Shown here: in pieces, positions 1 through 12,807 of the stretch
How the letters are laid out: each line of letters begins with the position of its first letter
Numbering within the stretch: position 1 is the stretch's first letter
Source: Saccharina japonica
Taxonomy: Eukaryota > Sar > Phaeophyceae > Laminariales > Laminariaceae
DNA: 64,000 nt
Reading direction: 5' to 3'
NCBI GenBank assembly: GCA_008828725.1
Contig: MEHQ01004522.1
Location: 42,506 to 106,505 of the forward strand
Notes under the pieces: generated by a model
What the model was told of the DNA's origin: nothing
The model's database searches: none
The model's input: only the letters and a program-made list of their open reading frames with translations
Position numbers and translations under genes: made by a program

Positions 1-492
1 CGGGGGGGCGGGTGTACTCATGTCATTTATGGCCGTAGTCGTGTAGTACATGGTACGCAAAGCTTGATTATTTTGGGATGGGAATGTATCTCGTGCGTTT
101 TGAGTTTTGTGTCCCTCTCTTGTGTCCCGCGGAAGTTGTTGTTGTAAGCCGACGTTGCAATCGTCTTTTTTTTGTGTGTGTGTGGTCGCTTTTCACTTCG
201 CTGAATTCCGAACGCCCTCCTGCGCTTTTCCTCCCCCCGCGCCCCCTCCACGCAGCGCAGCGCAGCGCAGCGCAGCGCAACGTAACGCCACGCTTTTGCC
301 CAGTGCTTTGATTGTGTTGCTATTTTGCTTGTGCTCGCTTGGTTTGCTTCTTTTTTCTCCTTTGCTCAAAGTTTGTTTCGGTTTGCTTCTTTCTTCTCCT
401 TTGCTTATTTTTGCTTATTTTTGCTTATTTTTGCTTATTTTTGCTTGTTTGGCTATTTGGTTGCTTGGTTGTTTCGGTTTTGCTGAGCGCAG
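1..492. repeat. Upstream POLA1 intron: simple repeats
   Basis: Contains one copy of the G-tract-linked repeat (about 15-60), a GCGCA run (about 245-285) and a ten-base TTTTTGCTTA tandem (about 400-450). It ends in the acceptor before exon 493. I see no exon in it. Confidence 0.6.
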
Positions 493-2427
493 GTTAGCTA
501 CGGGTCTAACAGAGAGGGCGGCGGAGGAGGAGCAGCCAAGAAGAAGGCGGCCGCCGGTGCTACAAAGGACGCTGCAGGTGGAGATGAAGACGGTGAGATG
601 GGGTGGGGTGGGGTGGGATGAGTTGGGATGGCACGGAGTGGCAAATTAGCATGAAATTGATTGGTAAGATATTAGATGGCATGAGAGGAAACGGGATGGG
701 ATGATATGGCTTGGTATCCGATGCCATGGGATGGGATGGTATGGCTTGGTATCCGATGCCATGGGATGGGATGATATTATGCTGCATGAAATGGGATGGG
801 GTGGAATGGGATCGAAGGGGGTGACTTAGAGCCAACCTCTGGTGTACATTCACACACAAGCACACAACGCGCGCATAGACTACACGCGTAATGTCTTACT
901 TATTAGTACTTGTACGTCATATTGCAATGCTTTATTTATTTATTTTGTGATTACAGGGGAGGATGGGAAGTCATCCCCTGCCCCCAACGCCTCCGGCGGC
1001 GGGAGCGGGCCGCGCCGCAAGAAGGCGGCCTATGCCGGCGGCCTGGTGCTGGAGCCGAAGAAGGGCCTCTACGACGAGTACATCCTGCTGCTGGACTTCA
1101 ACAGCCTGTACCCGTCCCTCATCCAGGAGTACAACCTGTGCTTCACCACCATGGACTGGGCGGCGTGCGATATGTCCCCGCCAGCGGAGGTAAGAGGCTG
1201 CTGCTTATGCCCATAGCGTACAAATGCCAGGTAGTTTTTGTATTGCCTCCCGTGGGGAGGAGGGGAGGGGATGGCTGGGGGCGGGGTGGGGCGGGGGATG
1301 ATGGTGGAGATGGTGATGATGAAAATTATGGTGGAGATGGTGATGATGATGGCGGTGTTGGTGGTGGTGCTGATGATGATGATGATGATGTTGGTGCTGA
1401 TTATGATGATGATGCTGCTGCTGCTGATGGAGATGAGGATACTGATGTTGGTGCTGATGATACGATGATGATGATGGTGGTGGTGGTGGAAGATGACAAA
1501 TGATGCCAATCCGATTCCTTTTTGCCGCCGCCGCAGGGAGGGGGAGACGAAGAGGGGGACGGGGGTGCGAGCGCGGGCCCGAAGCTTCCGCCTCTGCCGG
1601 CCGACGGCCTCGAGATCGGAGTCCTGCCGAGGGTCATCCGAACCCTCGTCGAAAGGCGCGGGGTGGTGAAAAAGATGCTCAAGAAAGAGAAGGTGCCGAT
1701 ACGAAACCCGATTTTTTGTAAAAACATGATTTTAAGCCTTTTCTATCCCCCAAGAGTCCGTGCGTGCCGCTTCTCCTTGCCTCTTAGGGCGGTTGTACGG
1801 ATGCAGTACTTGCCTTTTGTTGCATTATGGCCTCTTTTCTTTTTTGTGCCACCTCCTGTCTTAGCCTACCCCCCCCCCCCCGCGCGCGCGCGCTTTCGTC
1901 TTCTTTTTGGCGGCTCCAGGACCCTTCGCGCAAGCAGGAGTTGGACATCCGGCAGAAGGCGTTGAAGCTGACGGCTAATTCCATGTACGGCTGCCTCGGC
2001 TTCTCTTTCAGGTGAGTGGGGCAGCAGCAGCAGCAACATACGTGACGAGCGAAAAGCGGGCGGGCGGTCGGGGCGGCTAAGCTGTCTGCCGTCGGGTTCC
2101 CCACAGATATACCAGGGTACCTGTGTGTAGCATTCCAAGCATTATCCTTTGTCCTTTGTCCTCCAAGCACCATGGGGATGCAAACGGAATCGTACTGGGC
2201 CTCTGTAATACTCCTAGTTCCCAGCAACTGCTGTATGGATGAACATGAAAACGAAAACGAATGTCTCGAAAATATTAGTGATTGTGTTTAGTTAATGCCT
2301 GCCCATGGGGGGCGAACGCCAAGGCTAAAGGCTAACGTAAGGCTCTCCGTCATCCATGCCATCGTCGACGTATGCCAAACTTCTTCCCTTGTAACGCTTT
2401 TGCTGTTCGCCGACTGTCTGTCTGCTT

Positions 2428-2461
<34 letters not shown>

Positions 2462-5400
2462 GGTCTGTCTGTTTGTCTGTCTGTTTGTCTGTCTGTTTGT
2501 CTGCTCCTGCGCTCTGTCGCTCTTTGCCCCCCCCCCTCCGTCTCCTCGCCCCCCCCCCCCCCCACACTCCGCCTCCACCCCCGCCGTGCCAATCAATGCC
2601 GATGCCGGGGTGTGCTGTGCTTGAAAATGTTTTTCAGCCGGTTCTACGCGAAGCCGATCGCGGCGCTCGTGACGGCGCAGGGGCGCGAGAGCCTTCAGAG
2701 GACCGTGGACCTGTCTGAGAACCAGCTGGGCCTGGAGGTCATCTACGGAGACACGGACAGCGTCATGATCAACACTCACAGCACCGATCTCAAGCAGGCG
2801 AGAGATTCTTGTTTTGCTTCTCAGTTGTCTTTTATCGCGTGTGTATATATATATATATGTGTGTGTTTTTTTGTTTTTCACTCATGCTTCGGTTTTTTGT
2901 TTTCTTGATTTTTTTCTCCTCGTTTTTTCATTTTCACCCTCATGTTTTGCGTTTTTTATTGATTTTTTTTCCCGAATGTTTTTGTTTTGTTTTTGCTTTG
3001 ACGTGTTTTCGCTTCACGGGCTGCCCAGTTTGTCATTTTACGCAGGGGGACGGAGGTGGGGTGGGTAGAAGGGGGATGGTTTGATATTTTTTTACCGGCC
3101 GGCTCCGAAAAAAAAAACATGATCCACAGGGTAGCCCGATCACTGGCCACTTCCTTAAGCCTATAGCTTCCCAGCGAGAACAGGGAAGGCACAGAAAAAA
3201 AAATACAGACCTTCCCTTCCACCCTGCAAGCAAGCAACGTGGTTTCTTTGTTTCTGCACGGCCATCTCATTTCATTGCCATAGACGAACACTGACTGCGC
3301 TGAGCGCGCGCACTCAGCGCAAACTTTATTCAGGGCGAGACCCCACCCCTGATTTGGGGCAGGAGGCCTCATCCAATCGAAATACGTATAATACGAGTAC
3401 GATGAATGATTGGCAGCAGACATAAGTGAAATAATGCTGCAGAAAAAAAAAATAGAAATAATATGTACGTAACAACAAAAAAAAATTAAACGTTGCCGGC
3501 TACCCCCTCCAGGTGAAAGAGATCGGCAACCAGGTGAAGCGCGAGGTGAACAAGCTGTACAAGAGCCTCGAGCTCGACCTGGACGGCGTGTTCAAGAGCA
3601 TGCTGCTGCTCAAGAAGAAGAAGTACGCCGCCCTCGTCGTCGTGGAGCACGCTGACGGGACTATCACCTACGAGAAGGAGATGAAGGTGGGGGGGGGTGG
3701 GGCTGGGGTGGTGGACGCGCGCGCGCCTGCCTGTCTACGCTCCGGGCGACAATTGTTTATAGTACTCGTATATACGTACGTATGATATGTACGTTGTTTT
3801 TTGTTTTTTTTTCCCCGTAAACGTTTGTCCCGTATCTGTGTCGGTGTCCCAGTTTCGGGGTTCTTTGTGTCGGCTAATTAGGCTCGGTACTATCAATAGC
3901 AGGCTTCAGGGTGGGGGAGGGGGGGGCTCTGTATTTTTCATATTGAGGTTCGGTTGTTGGTTTCGACCTTCAGCTCCGGTGGTTGTTTTTTTTTTTCGTT
4001 CCGGGTTCATTTTCAGTCCGGTGCGGGTGGTCTCGTCGAGGCGTGAACCGCCTCATAGTCAGGAGGCGTGGCGTCGGGGTAGACGAGTACTGGTATGAAT
4101 CCTGTGGTGTGGGCTCCTATTATATCATGCCATGAACAGAAGGTCCTCGTGCTTGTGTCGGTAGTGCCATTGTTTCTATTGACTTGTTCGTGTTGGACCG
4201 CTTTTGTTTACGCATGTTCTCTTTGTTTTGGTTGGCAACATTCGTTTTTTTTGTCGTTGCCGCCGTTTTTTTTGCGGCCGACCGTCGCTGGGACCCGAAA
4301 AATAAGAGGGGAAAACGCCCGCACAAACGCAAGCAAGCAAGCCACGCACTAACACACGCGACAATCGTCGAGACGCACACAACAACAACAACAACAACAA
4401 ACAACAACAACAACAGCAGCAGCAGGAACATCAACCCACTTCTCACAACTTGACTCTTTTTTCTTTTGTGTTTCGTGTTTTTTTCTATCGAGCAGGGGCT
4501 AGACCTGGTGAGGCGCGAGTGGTGCGTCCTGAGCAAGGACACGGGTAAGTTCGTCCTCGACCGCATCCTCTCCGGCGAGGCCCGCGAGGCAGTCGTGGCC
4601 AGCATCCACGACCACCTCGAGACCCTGGCCACCTCCATGCGGGCGGGGGAAGTGACGGTGCCGCAGTACGTCATCACGAAGGGGCTCAACAAGGCCCCGC
4701 ACGAGTACCCCGACGCCAAGAGCCAGCCGCACGTTCAGGCGCGTATTTTTAGTTTTGGACGAATTTATGTAGTCTGTATTTTGTATTTTGCCCTTCTCCT
4801 GGGCTTGAGGAGCGTGGTCGGTGGTGGGCGCGGGGGAAGGAAAATGGGAGATTTAAAAAGTTTACGTATGAAGTAGTTGTTTTGGGGGAAAGGGGGGATT
4901 CAAGTGGCGTGTTTTTTATAGGGGGACGGGAGAAGGGGCAATCCAAATAGTGTGGGTATTTGGGGGAGGGGGCGGTAAGATAATCCATGCACCCTCTGGT
5001 TGGTTGTTCTGGAGGGTAGGAGATAGGGCAACCGGTTTGTTTATAGATACAGGGCAGTTGTTCGCGTCTCCTCGGTGGCGCTTCTGCAGTAGTGGGGCCA
5101 ATTGTAGCTTTTGGTCAAAAACACGCGCGCACGGTTGGTCGCCTGATCCAAAATTGGTTCCGATTTTTGTCGACCACTGAACACGATTCACCCCTAACCG
5201 ACGCCAAACGAATCCGACCCAACCCGACCCCACCCGACCAATAAACCCAACCCAACCCAACCCAAACCCAACCCAACCCAACCCAACCCAACCCAACCCA
5301 ACCCAACCCAACCAAACCAAACCAAACCAAACCAAACCAAACCAAACCAAACCAAACCAAACCAAACCAAACCACCCAACCCAACCCAACCCAACCCAAC

Positions 5401-7916
5401 CCAACCCAACCCAACCCAACCGATCGAAACAGGTGGCGTTGGCGATGATGAAGGCGGGGAAGTCGGTGAACGTGGGGCACCACATCCCGTACGTGATGTG
5501 CAAGATTCCGGGAGCGACTTCCCCCGCCGAGCGCGCGAGGCACCCGGACGACGTCCTCCGAAGCGGTGGGGAGCTGGAAGTGGACGTCGAGTGGTGCGTA
5601 TAGTGATAACTTTTTTATGATTGGGTTGGGTTGGGTTGGAATGAGACGTCGACGGACCGATTTGTCGTGTTTTCGACGATTGTTGTGAAAAGGGTGGGGG
5701 GATGGGGGGTGAGCTTGGTGAGCTTGGCGCGACGCCTGTGCTTGAGTTTGGTATTTGTCTTGACGTTAGGAGTCGGGTCAAGGGGGTGGCTGTACGTTCT
5801 GCTTGTCTTGTCTTGGCGATGGGTGGGTGGTTGGTTCGTTGGACGGCGGTTGTTGCCACCCTTGGACGTAAAACGCGGCCCGTCGTTGCGCGGTCTTTGA
5901 GTACGTTTCGGTGATTTTTCGGTTGTTGATCTTGCCTGTGCGCGTGTGTGTGTGCTGTACCGCGTATCCGTCCAGCCTCGCCAGCAGTAAGAAATGACAC
6001 CGTTGAAACGACGTGCCGCAAGCTAGAGAAAGGTTGGGAGTAGGTCGGTATCGTTCGATGTTTATGGTCGCAGATCAAACGTCTTGCCCGCGAAAGCAAC
6101 TGGCCGAGGCTTGCGCAGAGCTATGTACCTACGGGCGTTTATTCGAGTCGCAGCGAATGTGGTGGGGGGTTTTCCTTACCTTCCCCCATCCCCCTCGGAC
6201 TCTTGTTTGTGGTGTTGTTGGGTGTTGTTGATATCGGTGCCGTTGTCGGGCTCGGTATTGCGGCTGGATTTGCTTTTGATGTCATCATGCCCTATATAGC
6301 CGTGACCCGTTTGCTAATAGTGTCGTGTCCGGGTGTTGGACCGGCTGTTGCGGTCTCGTCTTGTCGCTTTTACCCTGTGCATCATCGCTCATCGTGTTTT
6401 CTTCTTCTCTTGTCCTGGCGCCGCCCAGGTATCTGAGCCAGCAGATCGTGCCGCCGGTGAGCCGACTGTGCGAGCCGATCGAGGGCACCTCTCTCGCCGT
6501 GCTTGCCGAGAAGATGGGCCTCGACGCTTCCAAGTTTACCTCTCACGTGAGCGACAGCCTGCCGAAAGGATCGTCCCTTCGTTGGGGAGGAGGGGGGGGG
6601 GGGGGGTACTCATGGCGTGCATGGCTGTAGTCGTATGACCATAGACCCTCGCGGAGGGGGCGTACTCATTTGTTACTCTCCTTAGTTATTTTGACCATGG
6701 ACCACGCATCCCTTTTGAGACGGAGCACCGGGGTTGGGGTGGGGGAATGGAAGAGGGGGGTTGACCCATGAGATGCTGCTCGAGATATAGCAGTAGCAGC
6801 GGCAGCCGCAACGCGCCAGCCTCTCGAAGAGATTTCTTGTGCATGGGTCGTACTTGGCGTGCCGCCGGCTCTCGGCGCAGGATACTGAAGCCATGACACT
6901 GAAGGCCTGTTGGCAGATGCACGGGCTCCTGTATAGTGGTTGTTGATGTACATACAATATCTCTCTTTTTATTTCACTTGTGTGTTTTTTTGTATTTCTC
7001 TCATTTTCTTTACTTGGCATTAATTCTCTAGACTCGCTTCATTCATTTATTTGTTTCGCGTTGCTTTATTTTTTATTTTTTTTACTTTTCAGACGAAGGG
7101 CGACGGAGGGAACGACCAGGACGACTGGGCCTTCACCCCCACCTCTCGCCTCCCGGACTCGGAGCGCTTCCGAGGGGTAGAGCCTCTGCGCATGACCTGC
7201 CGCTCGTGCCGAGAGCAGGCGGACTTCCAGGGGGTGTTTGCGTGGGACCGCAAGAAGCCCGTCAACGGACCGGCGGACATTCGGGTGAGCGCCCTCCCCG
7301 CTCCGCCTCTCGCCCAACTTGCGCCGTTTGTCTCGTCCAGTAGCCGTGACCTTTTCTTTTTTTCAAACCTCCAAAAAAAATCCAGATTAAAAAAATATGT
7401 GGAAAATATAATATTCCTCGTATATACTATTCATAGATAAGATTTTTTTAGGTGCGGCTGTTTCGTTGGACGGACTGGGCTGGTGATCGTACTTGAATAC
7501 TTTTGTATTGTAGTATTCGAATGGCCTGAAACGAGGTAGTGTTATAACTGCGGGGGAGGGGTGGTCGTTTGCTACTGCTCTTGTGTCTGTGTCTGTGCCT
7601 GGCCCCGAAGGGCTTCGCGGGGAGAGAAAGCCCAGGGCTCTCCTGTAAGCGTCGGACGATGAAACGAGAGATAGAGCGAGAGAGTCGCGAACTCTCTCGG
7701 GAGTGGTGCTCATGGGGGCTACTGACCGCCAGCATCAGCGCCACAGCAGCATAGAATATAGCAGCAAATAGTGGCAAAGTAGCTGTCGGAGGAGTGGTTA
7801 GTTGTGTACACCCCTCCCGATAACAACGTTTTTATTTTTCGGTAGGGGCTGTGATACTCAATTGTTGCTTGCCTTAGTCATTTGACCATTGACCACACAT
7901 CCCTTTCGAGACGGCT

Positions 7917-7961
<45 letters not shown>

Positions 7962-10900
7962 CGTTTTTGCTACTAGGATATCTTCTGTGCCTGGCCGCGA
8001 AGGACTACATGGGCAGAGAGAGCCCAGGGTTCTCCTGTAAGCTGTCAGACGATGAACCGAGAAATATGGAGCGAGAGTGTCGCGAACTCTCTCGGGAGTG
8101 ATGCTCATGGGGGGGTAACTGACCGCCAGCATTCGCGCCACGGCAGCGTAGTAACAGTAAATAACAGTAAAACGGCTGTCGGAGGAGTGGTAGGTTGCAT
8201 ACACCTCGCCCCATGCTCACCCCCTATATGTACCGCCGATGACAACTGACAACGTTTTCCGAATCCTATTCCCCGTCTCCCTCCTTTGCCCTACTCTCGC
8301 CCTGTCTGCTCGGACCCCCACCCGCCTCTCTTTTTGTTGTTGTTGGGACGCTCTTGAACCTTGCAGCCCGGGCTTATGTGCCCCAACGCTGCCTGCGGGG
8401 CTTACTACTGGGGGGCCGGGAGCGAAGCGGCGTGCGTGAGCACCCTGTACCAGAGGCTCACACTGGCCGTCCGAGGGCACGTCAAGGTCTACTACCAGAC
8501 GCACCTGCGGTGTGACGACAGGTGAGGCTATATATCGAAGTATTACACTCAGCTACGTATAATAGCAAATATGAGTTTCGACGAAATGCTCGATCTCACA
8601 GCTGTTTTTTTTTTTTTTAATTTTTAGTATATAACGTGCGGTCAGCCAAGGATTGTTGGCGGGGTGTGGAGTGCTGCAGAATGCGTGTACTCGTACCCTA
8701 TTAGGAGGTTTAGTCTTGTTTTTGTTGTCAGGGGTATTCATTTTTTGTTTCTGTTATTAAGGGGGGGGTTGTTTTCGTTTTTGTTTTTGGCGGTTTTCGC
8801 AGGGGCCTATATATATTCTAACGGTCTGCCGGGCATTGTCTCCTCGGCAAATAAGAAGAAAAAAATCGGCGTCCTGTGATATTTTGATTCGATTACGTAC
8901 GTGATTTACTTGCCTGTTGAAAGACGCGTACGCACGGCCTCCTCCGTGTTTGTTTCCTCAACTCTCTTCTCTCCTTCCTCTCTTGTATCTGTTGGCAGTT
9001 TTAGCTTAAGGTCTATACGTAGCTTTTCATGGTTCCCGTTCCATTTTTTTGTGTGTCTTCCTTGCGTGCCAACACACACACACCAACCGACACCAAAAGC
9101 CTATCCCCGTGACTTATGGTTCTGAAACTTGCCCACCCGCCCGCTCGCCCACCGTGTGTGCGTTGTACCTTGAACCCCGATGACGCACAGCTCGTGCGGA
9201 CTGCGCACACGGAGCACTGGGGTCATGGGGGTGGCTTGCCCGGGCAAGGGCTGCCAGGGTCGTCTGGTGCAGGAGTACTCGGACAAGGGGCTGTACGATC
9301 AGCTCAAGTTCTTCGAGACGCTCTTCGACGTAGACCGCGCACAGACCAAGGTAACGTAAAGCGGGGAATGTTTTAGGTGGACCCATCGCACGGGCCCGCG
9401 TATTGACTCAAGAGAACGGACGCAATTGTATACCTGGTATTGATATACTTCGAAGTGGGTATTAATTGGTTGGTGATTTAGTTTTTTTCTTGGGAGATTG
9501 AGAGGTGGATGGGGGGGGGGGGGGGCCCCCCACCCCCCGCCCAGGGTCTATAGCCATATAATACGACTACGGCCGTGCACGACATGAGTACACTCCCCCC
9601 TCGGGGTTTATGGCCATATAATAAGACTACGGTCATGCAGGAACATGAGTGTCCCCCCCCCCCCCACCCCGACATGCCCCTCGCACATAGTTGTTATATA
9701 CCAGGGTGCAAGTATCTAGCGCTTCCCGAGACTACGCTACAGCACACTGTCCTCGCCTATATCCGACCTTCTCTCTATTTTGTCCGAACCTTACACTGAG
9801 AAGAACCAAACTACAGGGGTGTGCCAACCAATGCCCCCACTCCCAGAACTAACCAAGTACACTATTAATACTAAGTAGAACGCAAGTCCAGGAGTTCAAG
9901 GGAAATCGGAGGTTCGGATATTTTAGACAAAACTGCACGCCTCTTCTCAGGGAAGAGCGACCTCGAACACAACTTCTCTCATTACGCGATCCCTGACCAA
10001 CAATGGGCCAAGGCTCGTATTATTGAACGGCGCGCGGCAACCGACAAAAACCAAAAGCACCTCTGGCGTTCCCCAAGACCTGGGAGCTGCGGAAAATATA
10101 TTTTTGAGAAAAAAAAAAGAAACAAAAGCGAGAACTGCCGGCGATCCCACTCTCAACTCCCAAGAACACAAAAGGACATAAACGTACCTACCGCGCGTAC
10201 AAGCAAAACAAGCAAAACACACACAGCAGCTAGGATACACTACACAGCAGCTAGGATACACTACTAATAGTAGAGTACTCGTAGAGGGTCCAATGTTCTA
10301 AATCTGCTATATACCTGGTACAGCCGCTAAAAAATCGCGTCTATTAATGGAGCTTGTTTTTATTTTATTTTTAGCTTCAAGACGCTTTTATCCCGCGCGG
10401 CAGAACGTGCGACGTGAACACCGAGGACCACAGGCTCGGGCGGATCCAGTTGTACCCGCTGCTGACTACATCGTCCTGGATGCGGCGCCCCACCAGCCCC
10501 AGTATTTGGCGGTGCTCCGGAGACACGGGCAGGTCGGCCGCCTTGATGTTGAACAACTCCGACACCTTTCGGGGCCGTACCGCGAGAGCGTTTAGCGTGC
10601 AGGCGGAATGCCGCCGAGAGGGGGGAGAGGGGACGCGGCACACACACACACAAGGGCACAAGGGGTGCACGGGAAAAGGAAAGGAGAAGGGGGGGGAGGT
10701 GTATTTCATTTTCATGCATGGCCGTAGTCGTATGACCATAGACCCTCGCATCCCTACAATGCCGGGACGGATCATGTCTAGTTTTCACTGACCAGGGGGG
10801 GGGGTACTTAGTGACGAGGGTGGGAGGGAGGAAGGCAGGGAATGGCAACCTGCAGGTTTCGCGTGGCTTGTCTCCGTTCGATCGAAAAATGTTGTGCTCG

Positions 10901-11989
10901 GTTGAGAAAATCGATACCAACATCTCACCCGTGGTGGCCGTGTGAAAAGGGAGCGCTACCGGGTACTAACCTAGTTGTATGTACGGCGCTGTGACCCTCT
11001 GGTGTACGACAAGAAATAGAGGGATATCAGCAGTTGTGTTCCAAGCTCGGAGTTCCTACGTACAGCAGGCAGTGTAGCAATCTGACATCGACCACACGGC
11101 CACGAAATATTATTTCGCAGCCGCACCAAGAAAGCACAACACGCCACGATTTTTTTTGCGCGCCCGAACAACACCACTGGTCNGACCAGTGGTGTTGTTC
11201 GGGCGCGCAAAAAAAATCGTGGCGTGTTGTGCTTTCTTGGTGCGGCTGCGAAATAATATTTCGTGGCCGTGTGGTCGATGTCAGATTGCTACACTGCCTG
11301 CTGTACGTAGGAACTCCGAGCTTGGAACACAACTGCTGATATCCCTCTATTTCTTGTCGTACACCAGAGGGTCACAGCGCCGTACATACAACTAGGTTAG
11401 TACCCGGTAGCGCTCCCTTTTCACACGGCCACCACGGGTGAGATGTTGGTATCGATTTTCTCAACCGAGCACAACATTTTTCGATCGAACGGAGACAAGC
11501 CACGCGAAACCTGCAGGTTGCCATTCCCTGCCTTCCTCCCTCCCACCCTCGTCACTAAGTACCCCCCCCCCTGGTCAGTGAAAACTAGACATGATCCGTC
11601 CCGGCATTGTAGGGATGCGAGGGTCTATGGTCATACGACTACGGCCATGCATGAAAATGAAATACACCTCCCCCCCCTTCTCCTTTCCTTTTCCCGTGCA
11701 CCCCTTGTGCCCTTGTGTGTGTGTGTGCCGCGTCCCCTCTCCCCCCTCTCGGCGGCATTCCGCCTGCACGCTAAACGCTCTCGCGGTACGGCCCCGAAAG
11801 GTGTCGGAGTTGTTCAACATCAAGGCGGCCGACCTGCCCGTGTCTCCGGAGCACCGCCAAATACTGGGGCTGGTGGGGCGCCGCATCCAGGACGATGTAG
11901 TCAGCAGCGGGTACAACTGGATCCGCCCGAGCCTGTGGTCCTCGGTGTTCACGTCGCACGTTCTGCCGCGCGGGATAAAAGCGTCTTGA
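493..11989 (+). CDS. POLA1: DNA polymerase alpha catalytic subunit, C-terminal half (13 exons, 5' partial)
   Basis: Replicative family B polymerase that extends the primase RNA primer inside the nuclear pol alpha-primase complex. Exons read from the splice sites: 493-592, 957-1189, 1537-1692, 1920-2011, 2638-2797, 3513-3686, 4496-4738, 5433-5593, 6429-6546, 7093-7284, 8367-8521, 9191-9350, 11801-11989. All phases join without a break and give about 710 residues; the human protein is near 1460, so the N-terminal half lies upstream. Seen: motif [15 protein letters not shown] in exon 2, motif [14 protein letters not shown] in exon 4, motif C YGDTDS in exon 5, the [13 protein letters not shown] block in exon 6, and the C-terminal zinc-binding cysteines in exons 10-12 (CRSC, CPNAAC, CDDRSSC, CPGKGC). 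The alignment to human POLA1 runs block by block to the end. Exon 1 is a low-complexity Gly/Lys/Ala linker. Introns 5 and 7 start with GC instead of GT. The last exon lies beyond the inverted repeat centred at 11183. Confidence 0.95.
600..810. repeat. GGGATGGGATG minisatellite in POLA1 intron
   Basis: Two direct copies of a roughly 42-bp unit containing TGGCTTGGTATCCGATGCCA, within a wider GGGATG-rich tract. Non-coding. Confidence 0.7.
1280..1480. repeat. GAT/GGT trinucleotide tract in POLA1 intron
   Basis: Imperfect GATGAT and GGTGGT microsatellite in intron 2. It produces poly-Asp and poly-Ile spurious frames. Confidence 0.8.
2410..2515. repeat. CTGT tetranucleotide tract in POLA1 intron
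   Basis: About 25 CTGT units with a few TTTGT variants, in intron 4, followed by C-runs. Confidence 0.9.
2798..3512 (+). other. GC-AG intron 5 of POLA1
   Basis: The exon before it ends in CAG and the intron opens GCGAGA; it ends ...CCAG. Only this join gives [15 protein letters not shown], which matches the human STNLEEVFKLGNKVK block with no gap. No nearby GT keeps the frame. The intron holds short T-runs and nothing gene-like. Confidence 0.8.
4739..5432 (+). other. GC-AG intron 7 of POLA1 with pentanucleotide satellite
   Basis: Donor CAG|GCGCGT, acceptor AACAG. The join gives [16 protein letters not shown], matching the human SLPHVHVALWINSQGG block. From about 5232 to 5420 the intron is a run of CCCAA and CCAAA units that ends close to the acceptor; it opens long spurious Trp/Gly/Leu frames on the minus strand. 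Confidence 0.75.
7560..8200 (+). repeat. Diverged tandem duplication in POLA1 intron 10, with a 43-base G run
   Basis: Two copies of a ~190-bp segment (about 7580-7760 and 7980-8160) share CCAGGG...TCTCCTGTAAG, a GAACTCTCTCGGGAGTG palindrome and ACTGACCGCCAGCAT. The second copy is preceded by the G-tract-linked repeat (7855-7915) and an uninterrupted run of 43 G (7919-7961). Confidence 0.75.
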
Positions 11990-12807
11990 AGCTAAAAATA
12001 AAATAAAAACAAGCTCCATTAATAGACGCGATTTTTTAGCGGCTGTACCAGGTATATAGCAGATTTAGAACATTGGACCCTCTACGAGTACTCTACTATT
12101 AGTAGTGTATCCTAGCTGCTGTGTGTTTTGCTTGTTTTGCTTGTACGCGCGGTAGGTACGTTTATGTCCTTTTGTGTTCTTGGGAGTTGAGAGTGGGATC
12201 GCCGGCAGTTCTCGCTTTTGTTTCTTTTTTTTTTCTCAAAAATATATTTTCCGCAGCTCCCAGGTCTTGGGGAACGCCAGAGGTGCTTTTGGTTTTTGTC
12301 GGTTGCCGCGCGCCGTTCAATAATACGAGCCTTGGCCCATTGTTGGTCAGGGATCGCGTAATGAGAGAAGTTGTGTTCGAGGTCGCTCTTCCCTGAGAAG
12401 AGGCGTGCAGTTTTGTCTAAAATATCCGAACCTCCGATTTCCCTTGAACTCCTGGACTTGCGTTCTACTTAGTAGTGTACTTGGTTAGTTCTGGGAGTGG
12501 GGGCATTGGTTGGCACACCCCTGTAGTTTGGTTCTTCTCAGTGTAAGGTTCGGACAAAATAGAGAGAAGGTCGGATATAGGCGAGGACAGTGTGCTGTAG
12601 CGTAGTCTCGGGAAGCGCTAGATACTTGCACCCTGGTATATAACAACTATGTGCGAGGGGCATGTCGGGGTGGGGGGGGGGGGGACACTCATGTTCCTGC
12701 ATGACCGTAGTCTTATTATATGGCCATAAACCCCGAGGGGGGAGTGTACTCATGTCGTGCACGGCCGTAGTCGTATTATATGGCTATAGACCCTGGGCGG
12801 GGGGTGG
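9525..12807. repeat. 3.3-kb inverted repeat centred on a single N
   Basis: The arms 9525-11182 and 11184-about 12807 are reverse complements reaching the N at 11183. They are not identical. The left arm has an extra 19-bp tandem unit near 10225-10262 and an extra 6 bp at 9863-9870. The left boundary is a G-run running straight into a C-run (about 9511-9535). The final POLA1 exon is present twice, at 10377-10565 (-) and 11801-11989 (+). The diverged second POLA1 copy at 32.1-33.7 kb has the exon order of the right arm. The left arm is therefore the extra one, by misjoin or real inversion. Confidence 0.9.
10377..10565 (-). pseudogene. Inverted duplicate of the last POLA1 exon
   Basis: Mirror image of exon 11801-11989, still open, encoding the [19 protein letters not shown]... 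end of POLA1. It is on the wrong strand relative to exon 12 (9191-9350), so it cannot be spliced in. It is either an assembly artefact or a dead duplicate. Confidence 0.85.

Noticed and set aside
5232-5420. CCCAA/CCAAA run as an interstitial telomere
   Set aside because: The pentanucleotide does not match TTAGGG or TTTAGGG type telomeres and sits inside a POLA1 intron; it is a simple satellite.
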